Assembly (NCBI RefSeq): GCF_029844725.1
Contig: NZ_JAOCKJ010000001.1
Span: forward strand, 248,001 to 312,000
Direction: 5' to 3'
Length of the DNA stretch: 64,000 nt
Source: Pantoea sp. GD03673
GTDB taxonomy: Bacteria > Pseudomonadota > Gammaproteobacteria > Enterobacterales > Enterobacteriaceae
In this document: positions 26,796-35,036 of the stretch, piece after piece
How the letters are laid out: the number at the start of each line of letters is the position of its first letter
Position numbering within the stretch: position 1 is the stretch's first letter
Notes under the pieces: model-generated
Told to the model about the DNA's origin: nothing
The model's input: only the letters and a program-made list of their open reading frames with translations
The model's database searches: none
Translations under genes and position numbers: made by a program

Positions 26796-27977
26796 TCAAA
26801 TTGAGACAACGGGGGGCTGTTGAGTGACATTTATCACGCCACGGCTGTAAATCTCGTTGAGCCGGGCAATGTAACGCTGAGTGTCATGCTGCTCCCTGAT
26901 TCGCAGTATGGCCGCTTCCCCTTTCTCCTGCAGTATTTCGGGACGTTCGATAATGGCGAGCAGCGTCGCTTTCAGCCCATCCACCAGCGACCGGCGCAGC
27001 TGCAATTTTTGCTCAGGTGACGTAATTGCGTATTCGCGATCGGCGTTCAGCGGACTTTCGATGACCCAGCCCGCATTGTCAGGATTGATCTCCGGCAGCG
27101 CACGCACGTTGCTGGTGATCACCGGACAGCCGTTAGCCTGCATTTCCAGCACGGAGAAACCGTAAGTCTCCTGCCAGGTCGGTAACAGCCCGGCATCGCT
27201 CTGGCGGAACAGCTGCATCAGCGCGCTGTTTTCCATCTGTGAATGATGCGTTATGCAGCGATAGCGCTTGATGCGGTTCTCAATGTCGCGACAGAAAGCG
27301 TCATCATCCTGGAACTGGCGGTGAGCAACGTTGCGACGTTTGGTGAGGTCGCCAATAAGCTGCAGGTTCAGCTGCGACTCATCCACGCTGTGCTCTTCAA
27401 TAAGCTCACTGATTGCCAGCACGACTTCCGCCCCGCCTTTGCGGTAAAACTCGTTACCGGCAAAGATAAGCTTCAGGACGCCTGGCTGACGCGGCGCTTT
27501 TTGCTGAACAAACAGCTTTTGTGGCGGATGCAGCACCACGGTTTTGCGGCGGATTTGCTGCGCAACATCCGGTTTAAACAGTTTCATCTGAATGTTCAGC
27601 GTGGCATCCGAGATGGCAATCAGCCCCAGGCAGTTATCTTTTAACAGCCAGGGGATCAGGCGTTTCAGCTCAGGGTTATCCTGCTTGGCGACACCCGCCA
27701 CCGGCAGCACACGCGGCAGCTCCGTCTCAAAAGACGCGACCCACTTCTGCTGCGTGACCGCAACTTCATTGAACAGATGCAGGATGTCAGCCCGGGATGC
27801 GCCTGAAAAAGGCACAGGCTGAAAAACAAAGGTTTTATTCTTTTTTAGCAATCGGGTGCGTAACGGATTAATAAAATAGAACAGATTGCTCTTTTTCAGA
27901 TTGATATATTCGTTATCCGGGTTAACCAGGATGTTACGTTGCTCCGGATACTGATTGTTCGTGATTCCAATTTTCAT
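26796..27977 (-). CDS. GT4-like glycosyltransferase
   Basis: A 393-residue cytoplasmic protein with the GT-B fold of group 1 glycosyltransferases. The C-terminal half has KLIFAGNEFYRKGGAEVVLA near 185-204 (the FVG/G-x-KG pattern with Lys/Arg for the nucleotide phosphate), and GLLPTWQETYGFSVLEMQAN near 264-283 with the E-x7-E catalytic motif, then GCPVITSNVRALPEI. The N-terminal half shows LHLFNEVAVTQQKWVASFE. It stands alone, with no capsule or LPS operon around. The upstream 600 bp is AT-rich. Acceptor and sugar are unknown. Confidence 0.8.
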   Translation of the reverse strand: MKIGITNNQYPEQRNILVNPDNEYINLKKSNLFYFINPLRTRLLKKNKTFVFQPVPFSGASRADILHLFNEVAVTQQKWVASFETELPRVLPVAGVAKQDNPELKRLIPWLLKDNCLGLIAISDATLNIQMKLFKPDVAQQIRRKTVVLHPPQKLFVQQKAPRQPGVLKLIFAGNEFYRKGGAEVVLAISELIEEHSVDESQLNLQLIGDLTKRRNVAHRQFQDDDAFCRDIENRIKRYRCITHHSQMENSALMQLFRQSDAGLLPTWQETYGFSVLEMQANGCPVITSNVRALPEINPDNAGWVIESPLNADREYAITSPEQKLQLRRSLVDGLKATLLAIIERPEILQEKGEAAILRIREQHDTQRYIARLNEIYSRGVINVTQQPPVVSI

Positions 27978-28606
27978 GATCGTCTTCCAGAGTCCTTTAT
28001 GTCCAGAGTGATCTATATCACGCGATTGCTGCTGATTCGCTTGAGCAATATCCTAAAAGCCTTTTCTGGCGCGGCTTACACAGTTTTCCTAATGATTGCT
28101 CCCGGTGATTAAACGGTCACAGTTGTGTCTTTTTATGAATGTATGTTTTTTATTAACAGGTGTGTTTAATTGTGTCAGGCTAAACCCTTGTTGAATAAAG
28201 CAAGAATTATCCGGGCAATATTCACGCCAGTTGTTATGCGTTTGTTTAAATATTTATGAGGAATATTATCAAAGCGAAACGGCTAATTAGTTTATAACTT
28301 TTAAAGTAATAAACAGGATGATCGGGATAAAAGCATGGCGATTCTGACGGGCTGATGTTTGTCGCTGAAACCAGGCGCGATTATGAAAATCGCTGAAACA
28401 AAAGGTACAGCATATTCACAGCTGCACCCTTTTAGCCCCCCATTCTGCCTCATTAAAGTGCATTGCGCGAAAAAGCACACGCAGGATGCACGCCATCACA
28501 GTGCCGTTAACCTGTTATTTTTGCTGGAAATAATACGCAATCACACCGTTACCGCCGGTCTGGTACAAAAGTTGCAGGATGTTGTCCATGCAGACAGGAG
28601 AGCATT
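27978..28606. other. long intergenic region between GT gene and hpxO
   Basis: About 630 bp. The left part (to about 28330) is AT-rich and probably holds the leftward glycosyltransferase promoter. The right part contains the sigma-54 promoter of hpxO (28561-28576) and upstream GTGC/GCAC half sites (AGTGCATTGC at 28457 and GGATGCACGCC at 28487) that do not have the spacing of a full NtrC site. One short reading frame here has no credible product. Confidence 0.55.
28561..28576 (+). promoter_or_regulatory. sigma-54 promoter of hpxO
   Basis: TGGTACAAAAGTTGCA fits the -24/-12 consensus TGGYAC-N5-TTGCA. The invariant GG (28562-28563) and GC (28574-28575) are separated by exactly 10 bases. Transcription would begin near 28587, about 20 bp before the hpxO ATG at 28607, leaving room for the ACAGGAGAG ribosome site. 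Klebsiella hpx genes are known to depend on sigma-54. Confidence 0.78.
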
Positions 28607-29764
28607 ATGAAAGCAATCGTAATTGGTGGCGGTATTGGCGGAATGAGCAGCGCCATTGCGCTGGAGAAAGCGGGATTTGACGTCGAGGTCTTTGAGGCCG
28701 TACAGGAGATGAAGCCCGTCGGCGCGGCGATTTCCATCTGGCCCAATGGCGTTAAATGTCTGAATGCGCTGGGAATGAAAACTGCGCTGCGTGAGCTGGG
28801 CGGAAATATGGCGTATATGGCCTATCACGACGGCGCAACCGGCGTGCCCCTGACCCGCTTCAGCATGGCCCCGCTGGTGGAGCAGGTCGGCGAATATCCC
28901 TGTCCGGTGGCACGCGCAGAACTGCAGGCGATGCTGATCGATACCTTCGGCCGTGAACGGGTGCAGTTTGGCAAGCGGGTGATCCAGGTCGAACAGACTG
29001 AAAATGGCGTTATCGCCACCTTCTCTGACAACAGCCAGGCGCACGGCGATTTTCTGATTGCCGCCGATGGTACGCATTCGGTAGTCCGCGACTATGTGCT
29101 GGAGCAGAAGCTGGAGCGACGCTATGCCGGTTACGTTAACTGGAATGGTCTGGTCACCATCGATGAACGCATTGCGCCCGCCGATCAGTGGACCACTTTT
29201 GTGGGTGACGGCAAGCGTGTTTCATTGATGCCGGTCAGCGGCAATCGGTTCTACTTCTTCTTTGATGTGCCGCTGCCGAAGGGATTGCCGCAGGATCGCA
29301 GCACCGTGAAAGCAGACCTGACCGGCTATTTCCAGGGCTGGGCGGAACCGGTGCAGCAACTGATTGCGGCCATTAATCCCGACACCACTAACCGGGTTGA
29401 GATCCACGACATCGAACCGTTCAGCCGCTTTGTTAAAGGACGCGTTGCGCTGCTTGGCGATGCCGCCCACAGTACCACCCCCGATATCGGTCAGGGCGGC
29501 TGTGCAGCAATGGAAGATGCCGTGGTGCTGGCCACGACGCTGGCTTCGCATTCGCTGGGTATAGAAGATGCCCTGCTGCGTTATCAGGCACGACGGGTTG
29601 AACGGGTAAAAGACCTGGTGCTGAAAGCGCGCAAGCGCTGTGATGTGACCCATGCGCGTGACCCGGCGGTCACAGCAGAATGGTATCAGTCGCTGAAAAG
29701 CGAAACCGGTGAGCGGGTGCTGGCCGGCATGTGCGAAACCATAGAAGGCGGCCCGCTGGGTTAA
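28607..29764 (+). CDS. hpxO: FAD-dependent urate hydroxylase
   Basis: A 385-residue flavoprotein monooxygenase matching HpxO, which uses NADH and O2 to convert urate to 5-hydroxyisourate in the cytoplasm. The start KAIVIGGGIGGMSSAIALE is the FAD GxGxxG motif, ADGTHSVVRD near 160 is the DG motif, and RVALLGDAAHSTTPDIGQGG near 282-301 is the GD motif. The length and motif set fit the Klebsiella protein. ATG 28607 has AGGAG upstream and a sigma-54 promoter 31 bp before it. Its product is used by UraH (13.3 kb) and an OHCU decarboxylase that is not in this window. The gene is single; the convergent dcp terminator lies just downstream. Confidence 0.93.
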   Translation: MKAIVIGGGIGGMSSAIALEKAGFDVEVFEAVQEMKPVGAAISIWPNGVKCLNALGMKTALRELGGNMAYMAYHDGATGVPLTRFSMAPLVEQVGEYPCPVARAELQAMLIDTFGRERVQFGKRVIQVEQTENGVIATFSDNSQAHGDFLIAADGTHSVVRDYVLEQKLERRYAGYVNWNGLVTIDERIAPADQWTTFVGDGKRVSLMPVSGNRFYFFFDVPLPKGLPQDRSTVKADLTGYFQGWAEPVQQLIAAINPDTTNRVEIHDIEPFSRFVKGRVALLGDAAHSTTPDIGQGGCAAMEDAVVLATTLASHSLGIEDALLRYQARRVERVKDLVLKARKRCDVTHARDPAVTAEWYQSLKSETGERVLAGMCETIEGGPLG

Positions 29765-29794
29765 AAAAATCAGGGCTGTCAGCGTGACAGCTCT
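29763..29794 (-). terminator. dcp intrinsic terminator
   Basis: On the minus strand AGAGCTGTCA, loop CGC and TGACAGCCCT pair in a 10-bp stem (one G:U/C:T mismatch) followed by GATTTTTTT. It lies nine bases beyond the dcp stop and abuts the hpxO stop, serving both convergent genes. Confidence 0.85.
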
Positions 29795-29802
29795 GCCCGT
29801 TA

Positions 29803-31845
29803 TTACTCTGCCAGACCGCGATTTTTCAGCATCGGCTCAAGCTGAGGGGCTGCGCCCCGCCAGCTTTCATACAGCGCTTTGAGATCGCTGCTGTTTCCCC
29901 GCGACAGAATCTTCTGCCGGAAGATCTCGCCGTTCTCACGCGTCAGTCCGCCCTGTTCCGCAAACCACTGATAGCCATCGTCGGCCAGCATCTGCGTCCA
30001 GATGTAGGCGTAATACCCCGCCGCATAGCCACCCCCCCAGATGTGCTGGAAATAGCTGGAGCGGTAGCGCGGCGGCACTGCCACAAGCGCCATATTGTCA
30101 CTTTGTAATGCCTGCTGTTCGAACCCGTCCACGCTTTGCGGCGCAGCGTCACGGTTTATGCTGTGCCAGTGCAGATCCAGCAGCGCGGCAGCCAGCAGCT
30201 CGCTCATCTCATAGCCTTTGTTGAACGTCGCGGCCCGAACGATCTTTTCATGCAGTTCAGCGGGCATCGGTGCCTGAGTCTGATAGTGACGGGCGTAATG
30301 GCGGAACACCGAAGGCTCGCTGGCCCAGTGCTCATTGATTTGCGACGGAAATTCGACGAAATCGCGCGGGGTTTCTGTTCCCGACAGGCTCGGATAGCGC
30401 TGGCTGGCAAACAGGCCATGCAGCGTGTGGCCGAACTCATGAAACAGCGTTATCACGTCGTCCCAGCTCAGCAGCGCCGGTTCACCCGCTGGCGGCTTGG
30501 TGTAGTTACAGACGTTGTAGATCACCGGTTTGCTGTCCAGCAGCGTTGACTGGTTGACGAAGTTACTCATCCACGCCCCGCCGCCTTTGCTGTCGCGCTT
30601 AAAGAAGTCGGTGTAGAACAGCGCCAGCGGCGTCTCGTCAGCATCAAAAATCTCGTAGACCTGAACGTCAGGATGGTAAACCGGCAGATCCTGTCGCGGG
30701 GTAAAGCGGATGCCATAAAGCTGCGTTGCGGCCCAGAACACCCCATTCTGCAGCACCGAGTTCAGTTCAAAGTAGGGCTTGATCTGGCTCTCATCAAGAT
30801 CGTAGCGGGCACGCCGCACCTGCTCCGCATAAAAACGCCAGTCCCAGGCCTGCAGGGTAAAATCGCCCTGCTGCTGATCGATCGTCTGCTGAATGGCCGC
30901 CGCTTCACGCTCCGCACGCGCACGCGCGGCCGGGACGATGTTGCGCATAAATGCCAGCGCCGCCGTGGGGGTTTTAGCCATCTGATCCTGCAGCTTCCAT
31001 TCGGCATAGCTGGTGAATCCCAGCAGCCGCGCCTGCTCCGCCCTGACCTGCGCCAGCCGTAGCACCAGCTCGCGGGTGTCGTTCTCATCGCCTTTTTCCG
31101 TGCGCGTCACGCCCGCCTTAAACAGCGCTTCACGGGTGGCACGATTGGCAAGGCTCTGCAGCGCCGGTTGCTGCGTGGTGTTCTGCAGTACCAGCAGCCA
31201 GCTTTTTTCCAGTCCGCGTGCCTGCGCTTCTGCCTGGGCCACCGCCAGATCGGCGGGTGACAGTCCTGCCAGCTGGTGCAGATCGCTGACGACCAGCCCG
31301 CCCGCCTGAGTCGCGGCCAGCAGTTTGTTGGTAAAACGGGTACTGAGGCGCGCCGCTTCCTGATTCAGGGCTTTAAGCTGCTGTTTCTGCGCCTCCGGCA
31401 GATTAGCGCCAGCCAGCTGGAAGCGCTGCCAGATCACCTCAACCAGCCGTTTTGATTCAGCATCCAGTTTTGCGCGTTGCAGATAAACCGCATCAAGCCG
31501 TGAAAACAGCGGGCGGTTCAGCATAATGTCGTCGTTAAGCGCCGTGAGCTGTGGCGCAATCTCCTCATCCACCTGTTGCAGATACGGGCTGGTGTGGGCC
31601 GAGGTCATGGCGCTGAAGACCAGGTTTACCCGGCTGAGGAGCTGTCCGCTCTTCTCCAGCGCCTCAAAGGTGTTAAGAAAGGTGGGCGCTTCGCTGTTCA
31701 GGGCGATCGCTTCCACTTCCTGGCGCTTCTCGCTGATGCCCGCCTGCAGCGCGGGCATGAAATCCTCCTCCTCAATCTGATCAAAGGGAGGCGCCTGATA
31801 AGGCAGTGTGCTGACGCTAAAGAAGGGATTCTGACGGGCGTTCAT
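29803..31845 (-). CDS. dcp: peptidyl-dipeptidase Dcp (M3 metallopeptidase)
   Basis: A 680-residue zinc peptidase, the length of E. coli Dcp, that removes dipeptides from the C-terminus of oligopeptides in the cytoplasm or periplasmic face. The zinc motif HEFGH lies near residue 470 in ITLFHEFGHTLHGLFAS, and the third ligand region PSQINEHWASEP follows. The N-terminus (NPFFSVSTLPYQAPPFDQIE) matches. ATG 31845 with AGGAGC upstream is chosen; the frame is open further upstream but without protein similarity. It lies 61 bp after xdhC on the same strand and may be read through from the purine operon. No signal peptide is evident. Confidence 0.94.
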   Translation of the reverse strand: MNARQNPFFSVSTLPYQAPPFDQIEEEDFMPALQAGISEKRQEVEAIALNSEAPTFLNTFEALEKSGQLLSRVNLVFSAMTSAHTSPYLQQVDEEIAPQLTALNDDIMLNRPLFSRLDAVYLQRAKLDAESKRLVEVIWQRFQLAGANLPEAQKQQLKALNQEAARLSTRFTNKLLAATQAGGLVVSDLHQLAGLSPADLAVAQAEAQARGLEKSWLLVLQNTTQQPALQSLANRATREALFKAGVTRTEKGDENDTRELVLRLAQVRAEQARLLGFTSYAEWKLQDQMAKTPTAALAFMRNIVPAARARAEREAAAIQQTIDQQQGDFTLQAWDWRFYAEQVRRARYDLDESQIKPYFELNSVLQNGVFWAATQLYGIRFTPRQDLPVYHPDVQVYEIFDADETPLALFYTDFFKRDSKGGGAWMSNFVNQSTLLDSKPVIYNVCNYTKPPAGEPALLSWDDVITLFHEFGHTLHGLFASQRYPSLSGTETPRDFVEFPSQINEHWASEPSVFRHYARHYQTQAPMPAELHEKIVRAATFNKGYEMSELLAAALLDLHWHSINRDAAPQSVDGFEQQALQSDNMALVAVPPRYRSSYFQHIWGGGYAAGYYAYIWTQMLADDGYQWFAEQGGLTRENGEIFRQKILSRGNSSDLKALYESWRGAAPQLEPMLKNRGLAE

Positions 31846-31906
31846 GGTTCGCTCCTGATGGGCATCGCAAAGTCTTATCCTGACAGGTTGCCGCGAAAGC
31901 GACAAC

Positions 31907-32683
31907 TCAGGCGACGTGCTGCTGATACACGCTGATGATTTCACCGGCAATCGCCACCGCAATTTCGGCGGGCAGCTTGCCTTTGACGTCCGGCAGGCCA
32001 ATCGGACAGCGCAGCCGCGCCAGCGTTTCGCTCTGAACACCTTTGCCCGCCAGCCGGTAACGGAAACGCTGATTTTTCGTTGCTGAGCCAATGACCCCGG
32101 CATAGCGGAAATCACCACGTTTGAGTACCGCTTCGCACAGCGCCAGGTCGAGCGGATGATGATGGGTCATGATGATAAAGTAGCTGCCCGCAGGGGCCTG
32201 CGCCACGCAGTCGAGCGGATCATCGGGCTGCTGCGTAACGACCCCGGCAGGAACGTGGCCGAATTGGCCGGGACGGCTGTCGATCCAGTTTATGTGACAG
32301 GGTAACGTGGACAGCAGGTTCACCAGCGCCTGCCCGACATGGCCCGCGCCAAACAGGTGGATTTCCGGCTGCGCCTGAAGCAGCGGCTCAAACAGCAGTG
32401 TGGTCTTGCCCCCGCAGCACTGCCCCAGCCGTGCGCCCAGACTGTAATCCTCTGTGTGGGGCGCGGTCGCCCCGCTTTGCAGCATGGCTCTGGCCTGAGC
32501 GATGCAGGCAAACTCCAGATGCCCGCCACCAATGGTGAGAAAGCTCTCCTGCTGCGTGACGACCATTTTGCTGCCGCTGTCACGCGGCACTGAACCGTGC
32601 TCACTGAGCACGGTGATTAATACACAGCTCTGACGTTTCTCACGCAGCTGATGCAGTACGCCGATCCAGTCATGATAGATCAT
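31907..32683 (-). CDS. xdhC: xanthine dehydrogenase accessory protein XdhC
   Basis: A 258-residue MoCo insertase that adds the sulphurated cofactor to XdhB. Visible signatures are VLITVLSEHGSVPRDSGSKM near residue 21-40, the GGGHLE segment, LGQCCGGKTTLLFE near 93-106 with paired Cys, and HLFGAGHVGQALVNLL, a Rossmann-like domain. The start is ATG 32683 with AGGAGC upstream; GTG 32686 is an alternative. It overlaps the end of xdhB by 14 bp and is the last gene of guaD-xdhA-xdhB-xdhC. Confidence 0.93.
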   Translation of the reverse strand: MIYHDWIGVLHQLREKRQSCVLITVLSEHGSVPRDSGSKMVVTQQESFLTIGGGHLEFACIAQARAMLQSGATAPHTEDYSLGARLGQCCGGKTTLLFEPLLQAQPEIHLFGAGHVGQALVNLLSTLPCHINWIDSRPGQFGHVPAGVVTQQPDDPLDCVAQAPAGSYFIIMTHHHPLDLALCEAVLKRGDFRYAGVIGSATKNQRFRYRLAGKGVQSETLARLRCPIGLPDVKGKLPAEIAVAIAGEIISVYQQHVA

Positions 32684-35036
32684 CACTGGCTCCTGTCAGG
32701 CGCTGCACGCCCCAGAAGATGCGTTCAGGCGTGGCGGGCGCATCCAGCAGCGGATGCTGCCGGTAACCGGCGACGCTGGCGACAGCATCCTGCAACGCAC
32801 ACCAGGCGGCTATCCCTAACATAAAGGGCGGCTCACCTACGGCCTTGGAGTGGAACACCGTGTCTTTGGGGTTTTTGCGGTTCTCCACCAGCGTCACCCG
32901 CAGATCTGCCGGGACGTCGCTGATGGCCGGGATTTTGTAGCTCGCCGGGCCATCTGTCAGCAGCTGACCTTTGTCATTCCAGACCAGCTCTTCGCAGGTC
33001 AGCCAGCCGACGCCCTGAACAAAGCCGCCTTCAACCTGGCCGATGTCGATAGCCGGATTCAGGGATGCCCCGACGTCATGCAGGATATCAGCACGCAGCA
33101 GGCGGGATTCACCGGTCAGGGTATCAATCACCACTTCGCAGCAGGCCGCACCAAAGGCGTAGTAGTAGAACGGCGTGCCGCGCCCCGCCTGCCGGTCGTA
33201 ATGAATGCCCGGCACGCGGTAATACCCGGTGGCCGAGAGTGGCACCTGATTCAGCCACGCCAGCTTTGCCACCTCGGCAAACGTGTAATGTTTTTCGCCG
33301 GCGCGAACAACGCCGTTACGGAAGCTCACCGCCGCCGCATCACACTGATGCAGTTCACAGAGCATAGCGGTCATTCTGTCACGCAGAATTTCCGCTGCAT
33401 TCTGCGCCGCTTTACCGTTAAGGTCAGCGCCGCTGGAGGCCGCCGTCGGCGAGGTGTTGGGCACTTTGCCGGTGTCGGTAGCGGTGATCTGGATCTTATC
33501 GGTCTCAATCTGCAACACTTCGGCGACAATCTGAATCACCTTGGTGTTCAGCCCCTGGCCCATCTCGGTGCCACCGTGGTTAAGCTGCACCGTGCCGTCG
33601 GTGTAGATCAGGATCAGCGCCCCGGCCTGATTGAGGAAACTGGAGGTAAAGGAGATGCCAAATTTTACCGGCGTCAGCGCCAGACCGCGTTTCAGCAGCG
33701 TACTACGGGCGTTAAAGGCCGTAATTTCTTTACGGCGGGCCTGATAATCACTGCTCTGCTCCAGCTGTACGGTGATCTCATCCAGCAGATTGTCCTCAAC
33801 CTGCTGGTGGTAATGGGTAATGTTACGATCCTGCTTGCCGTAGTAATTCCGCTTGCGCAGTGCCAGCGGGTCCAGCCCACGGTCACGGGCGATGTGATCC
33901 ATGATCTGTTCAATCGCCACCATGCCCTGTGGCCCGCCAAAACCGCGATAGGCGGTATTCGACGCCGTGTTGGTACGGCAGCGATAGCCGGTAATCAGTG
34001 CATCTCCCAGGTAATAAGCGTTATCGGCGTGGAACATAGCACGATCGACAATGGATCCGCTGAGATCCAGTGAATAACCGCAGTTACCGGCCAGATCGAT
34101 TTTGATGCCGCACAGACGCCCGTCCTCTTCAACGCCCGCGTCATAGCGCACAAAGAATGGGTGGCGCTTGCCGGTGACGCGCATATCATCGCGGCGGGAA
34201 AGCCGCATCTTCGCCGCCCGCCCGGTCTGACGCGCAACGATAGCGCAGAGACAGGCGACGCCAGCCGCCTGCGTCTCTTTGCCACCAAAGCCACCGCCCA
34301 TCCGCCGCATATCAATGGTGACCTGATTCAGGCTGATGCCCATCACTCCCGCCACCAGCTTCTGCACTTCGGTGGGGTTCTGGGTTGAGGAGAAGACCTG
34401 CAACTGCTGGTCCTCGCCAGGAATGACCAGCGCCGTCTGGGTTTCCAGATAGAAATGTTCCTGACCACCAATATGAAACGATCCGCTGACCCGGTGTGGT
34501 GCCCGCGCCAGGGCCGCTTCCACGTCACCGCGCTGATGAATATGGGGTTCCTGTACAAAACTGCCCTGTGCCAGCGCCTGCTCCACATCGAGCAGCGGTT
34601 CCAGCACCTCATATTCAATCACCGCCGCCGCCGCACCAAGGCGGGCAGCGTCGGGGGATTCCGCTGCAACCGCGATGATGATCTGCCCCAGATACTCCAC
34701 TTTGTCATGAGCCAGCAGCGGATCGCCAGGTTCCAGCGGCCCGACATCATTAATGCCCGGTACATCCTGCCAGGTCAAAACGCTGACGACGCCGGGAACG
34801 GCATAGCAGGGCTGAACGTCAATGTGCAGGATGCGCGCATGCGCATGTTCACTCAGGCGCGGACAGAGATGCAGCAGACCCGGCAGTTCCGGCTTGTCGT
34901 CGATAAAACGCGCCTCACCGGAGACATGTTTTTCTGCGCTCTCATGACGATGGTTTCGGCCCACACCGCTCTGTAAATCCGCGGCAAACTGCGCCTTGAT
35001 CACCTCTTCGTTGAGTTCAGGACGGTTATGAGACAT
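32670..35036 (-). CDS. xdhB: xanthine dehydrogenase molybdopterin subunit
   Basis: A 788-residue large subunit that oxidises hypoxanthine and xanthine to urate at a molybdenum cofactor. The family motifs are GGGFGGKETQAAGVACLCA near residue 260, YRGFGGPQGMVAIEQI (Moco binding) near 365, TDGTVQLNHGGTEMGQGLNTK near 480 and GEPPFMLGIAAW near 750, where the conserved Glu acts as catalytic base. ATG 35036 overlaps the xdhA stop by 11 bp (ATGTCTCATAA), indicating coupling. It works with XdhA and needs XdhC. Confidence is high from the motif set and the operon. Confidence 0.95.
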   Translation of the reverse strand: MSHNRPELNEEVIKAQFAADLQSGVGRNHRHESAEKHVSGEARFIDDKPELPGLLHLCPRLSEHAHARILHIDVQPCYAVPGVVSVLTWQDVPGINDVGPLEPGDPLLAHDKVEYLGQIIIAVAAESPDAARLGAAAAVIEYEVLEPLLDVEQALAQGSFVQEPHIHQRGDVEAALARAPHRVSGSFHIGGQEHFYLETQTALVIPGEDQQLQVFSSTQNPTEVQKLVAGVMGISLNQVTIDMRRMGGGFGGKETQAAGVACLCAIVARQTGRAAKMRLSRRDDMRVTGKRHPFFVRYDAGVEEDGRLCGIKIDLAGNCGYSLDLSGSIVDRAMFHADNAYYLGDALITGYRCRTNTASNTAYRGFGGPQGMVAIEQIMDHIARDRGLDPLALRKRNYYGKQDRNITHYHQQVEDNLLDEITVQLEQSSDYQARRKEITAFNARSTLLKRGLALTPVKFGISFTSSFLNQAGALILIYTDGTVQLNHGGTEMGQGLNTKVIQIVAEVLQIETDKIQITATDTGKVPNTSPTAASSGADLNGKAAQNAAEILRDRMTAMLCELHQCDAAAVSFRNGVVRAGEKHYTFAEVAKLAWLNQVPLSATGYYRVPGIHYDRQAGRGTPFYYYAFGAACCEVVIDTLTGESRLLRADILHDVGASLNPAIDIGQVEGGFVQGVGWLTCEELVWNDKGQLLTDGPASYKIPAISDVPADLRVTLVENRKNPKDTVFHSKAVGEPPFMLGIAAWCALQDAVASVAGYRQHPLLDAPATPERIFWGVQRLTGASDDLS

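Noticed and set aside
28457-28500. An NtrC enhancer upstream of hpxO
   Set aside because: GCAC and GTGC half sites occur, but none has the GCAC-N7-GTGC spacing of a real NtrC site.
28359-28610. An 83-codon frame overlapping the hpxO promoter
   Set aside because: It would overlap the sigma-54 promoter and the hpxO start, with no protein similarity.
32850-34073. A 407-codon frame antisense to xdhB
   Set aside because: The xdhB sense frame carries all family motifs; this frame has none.
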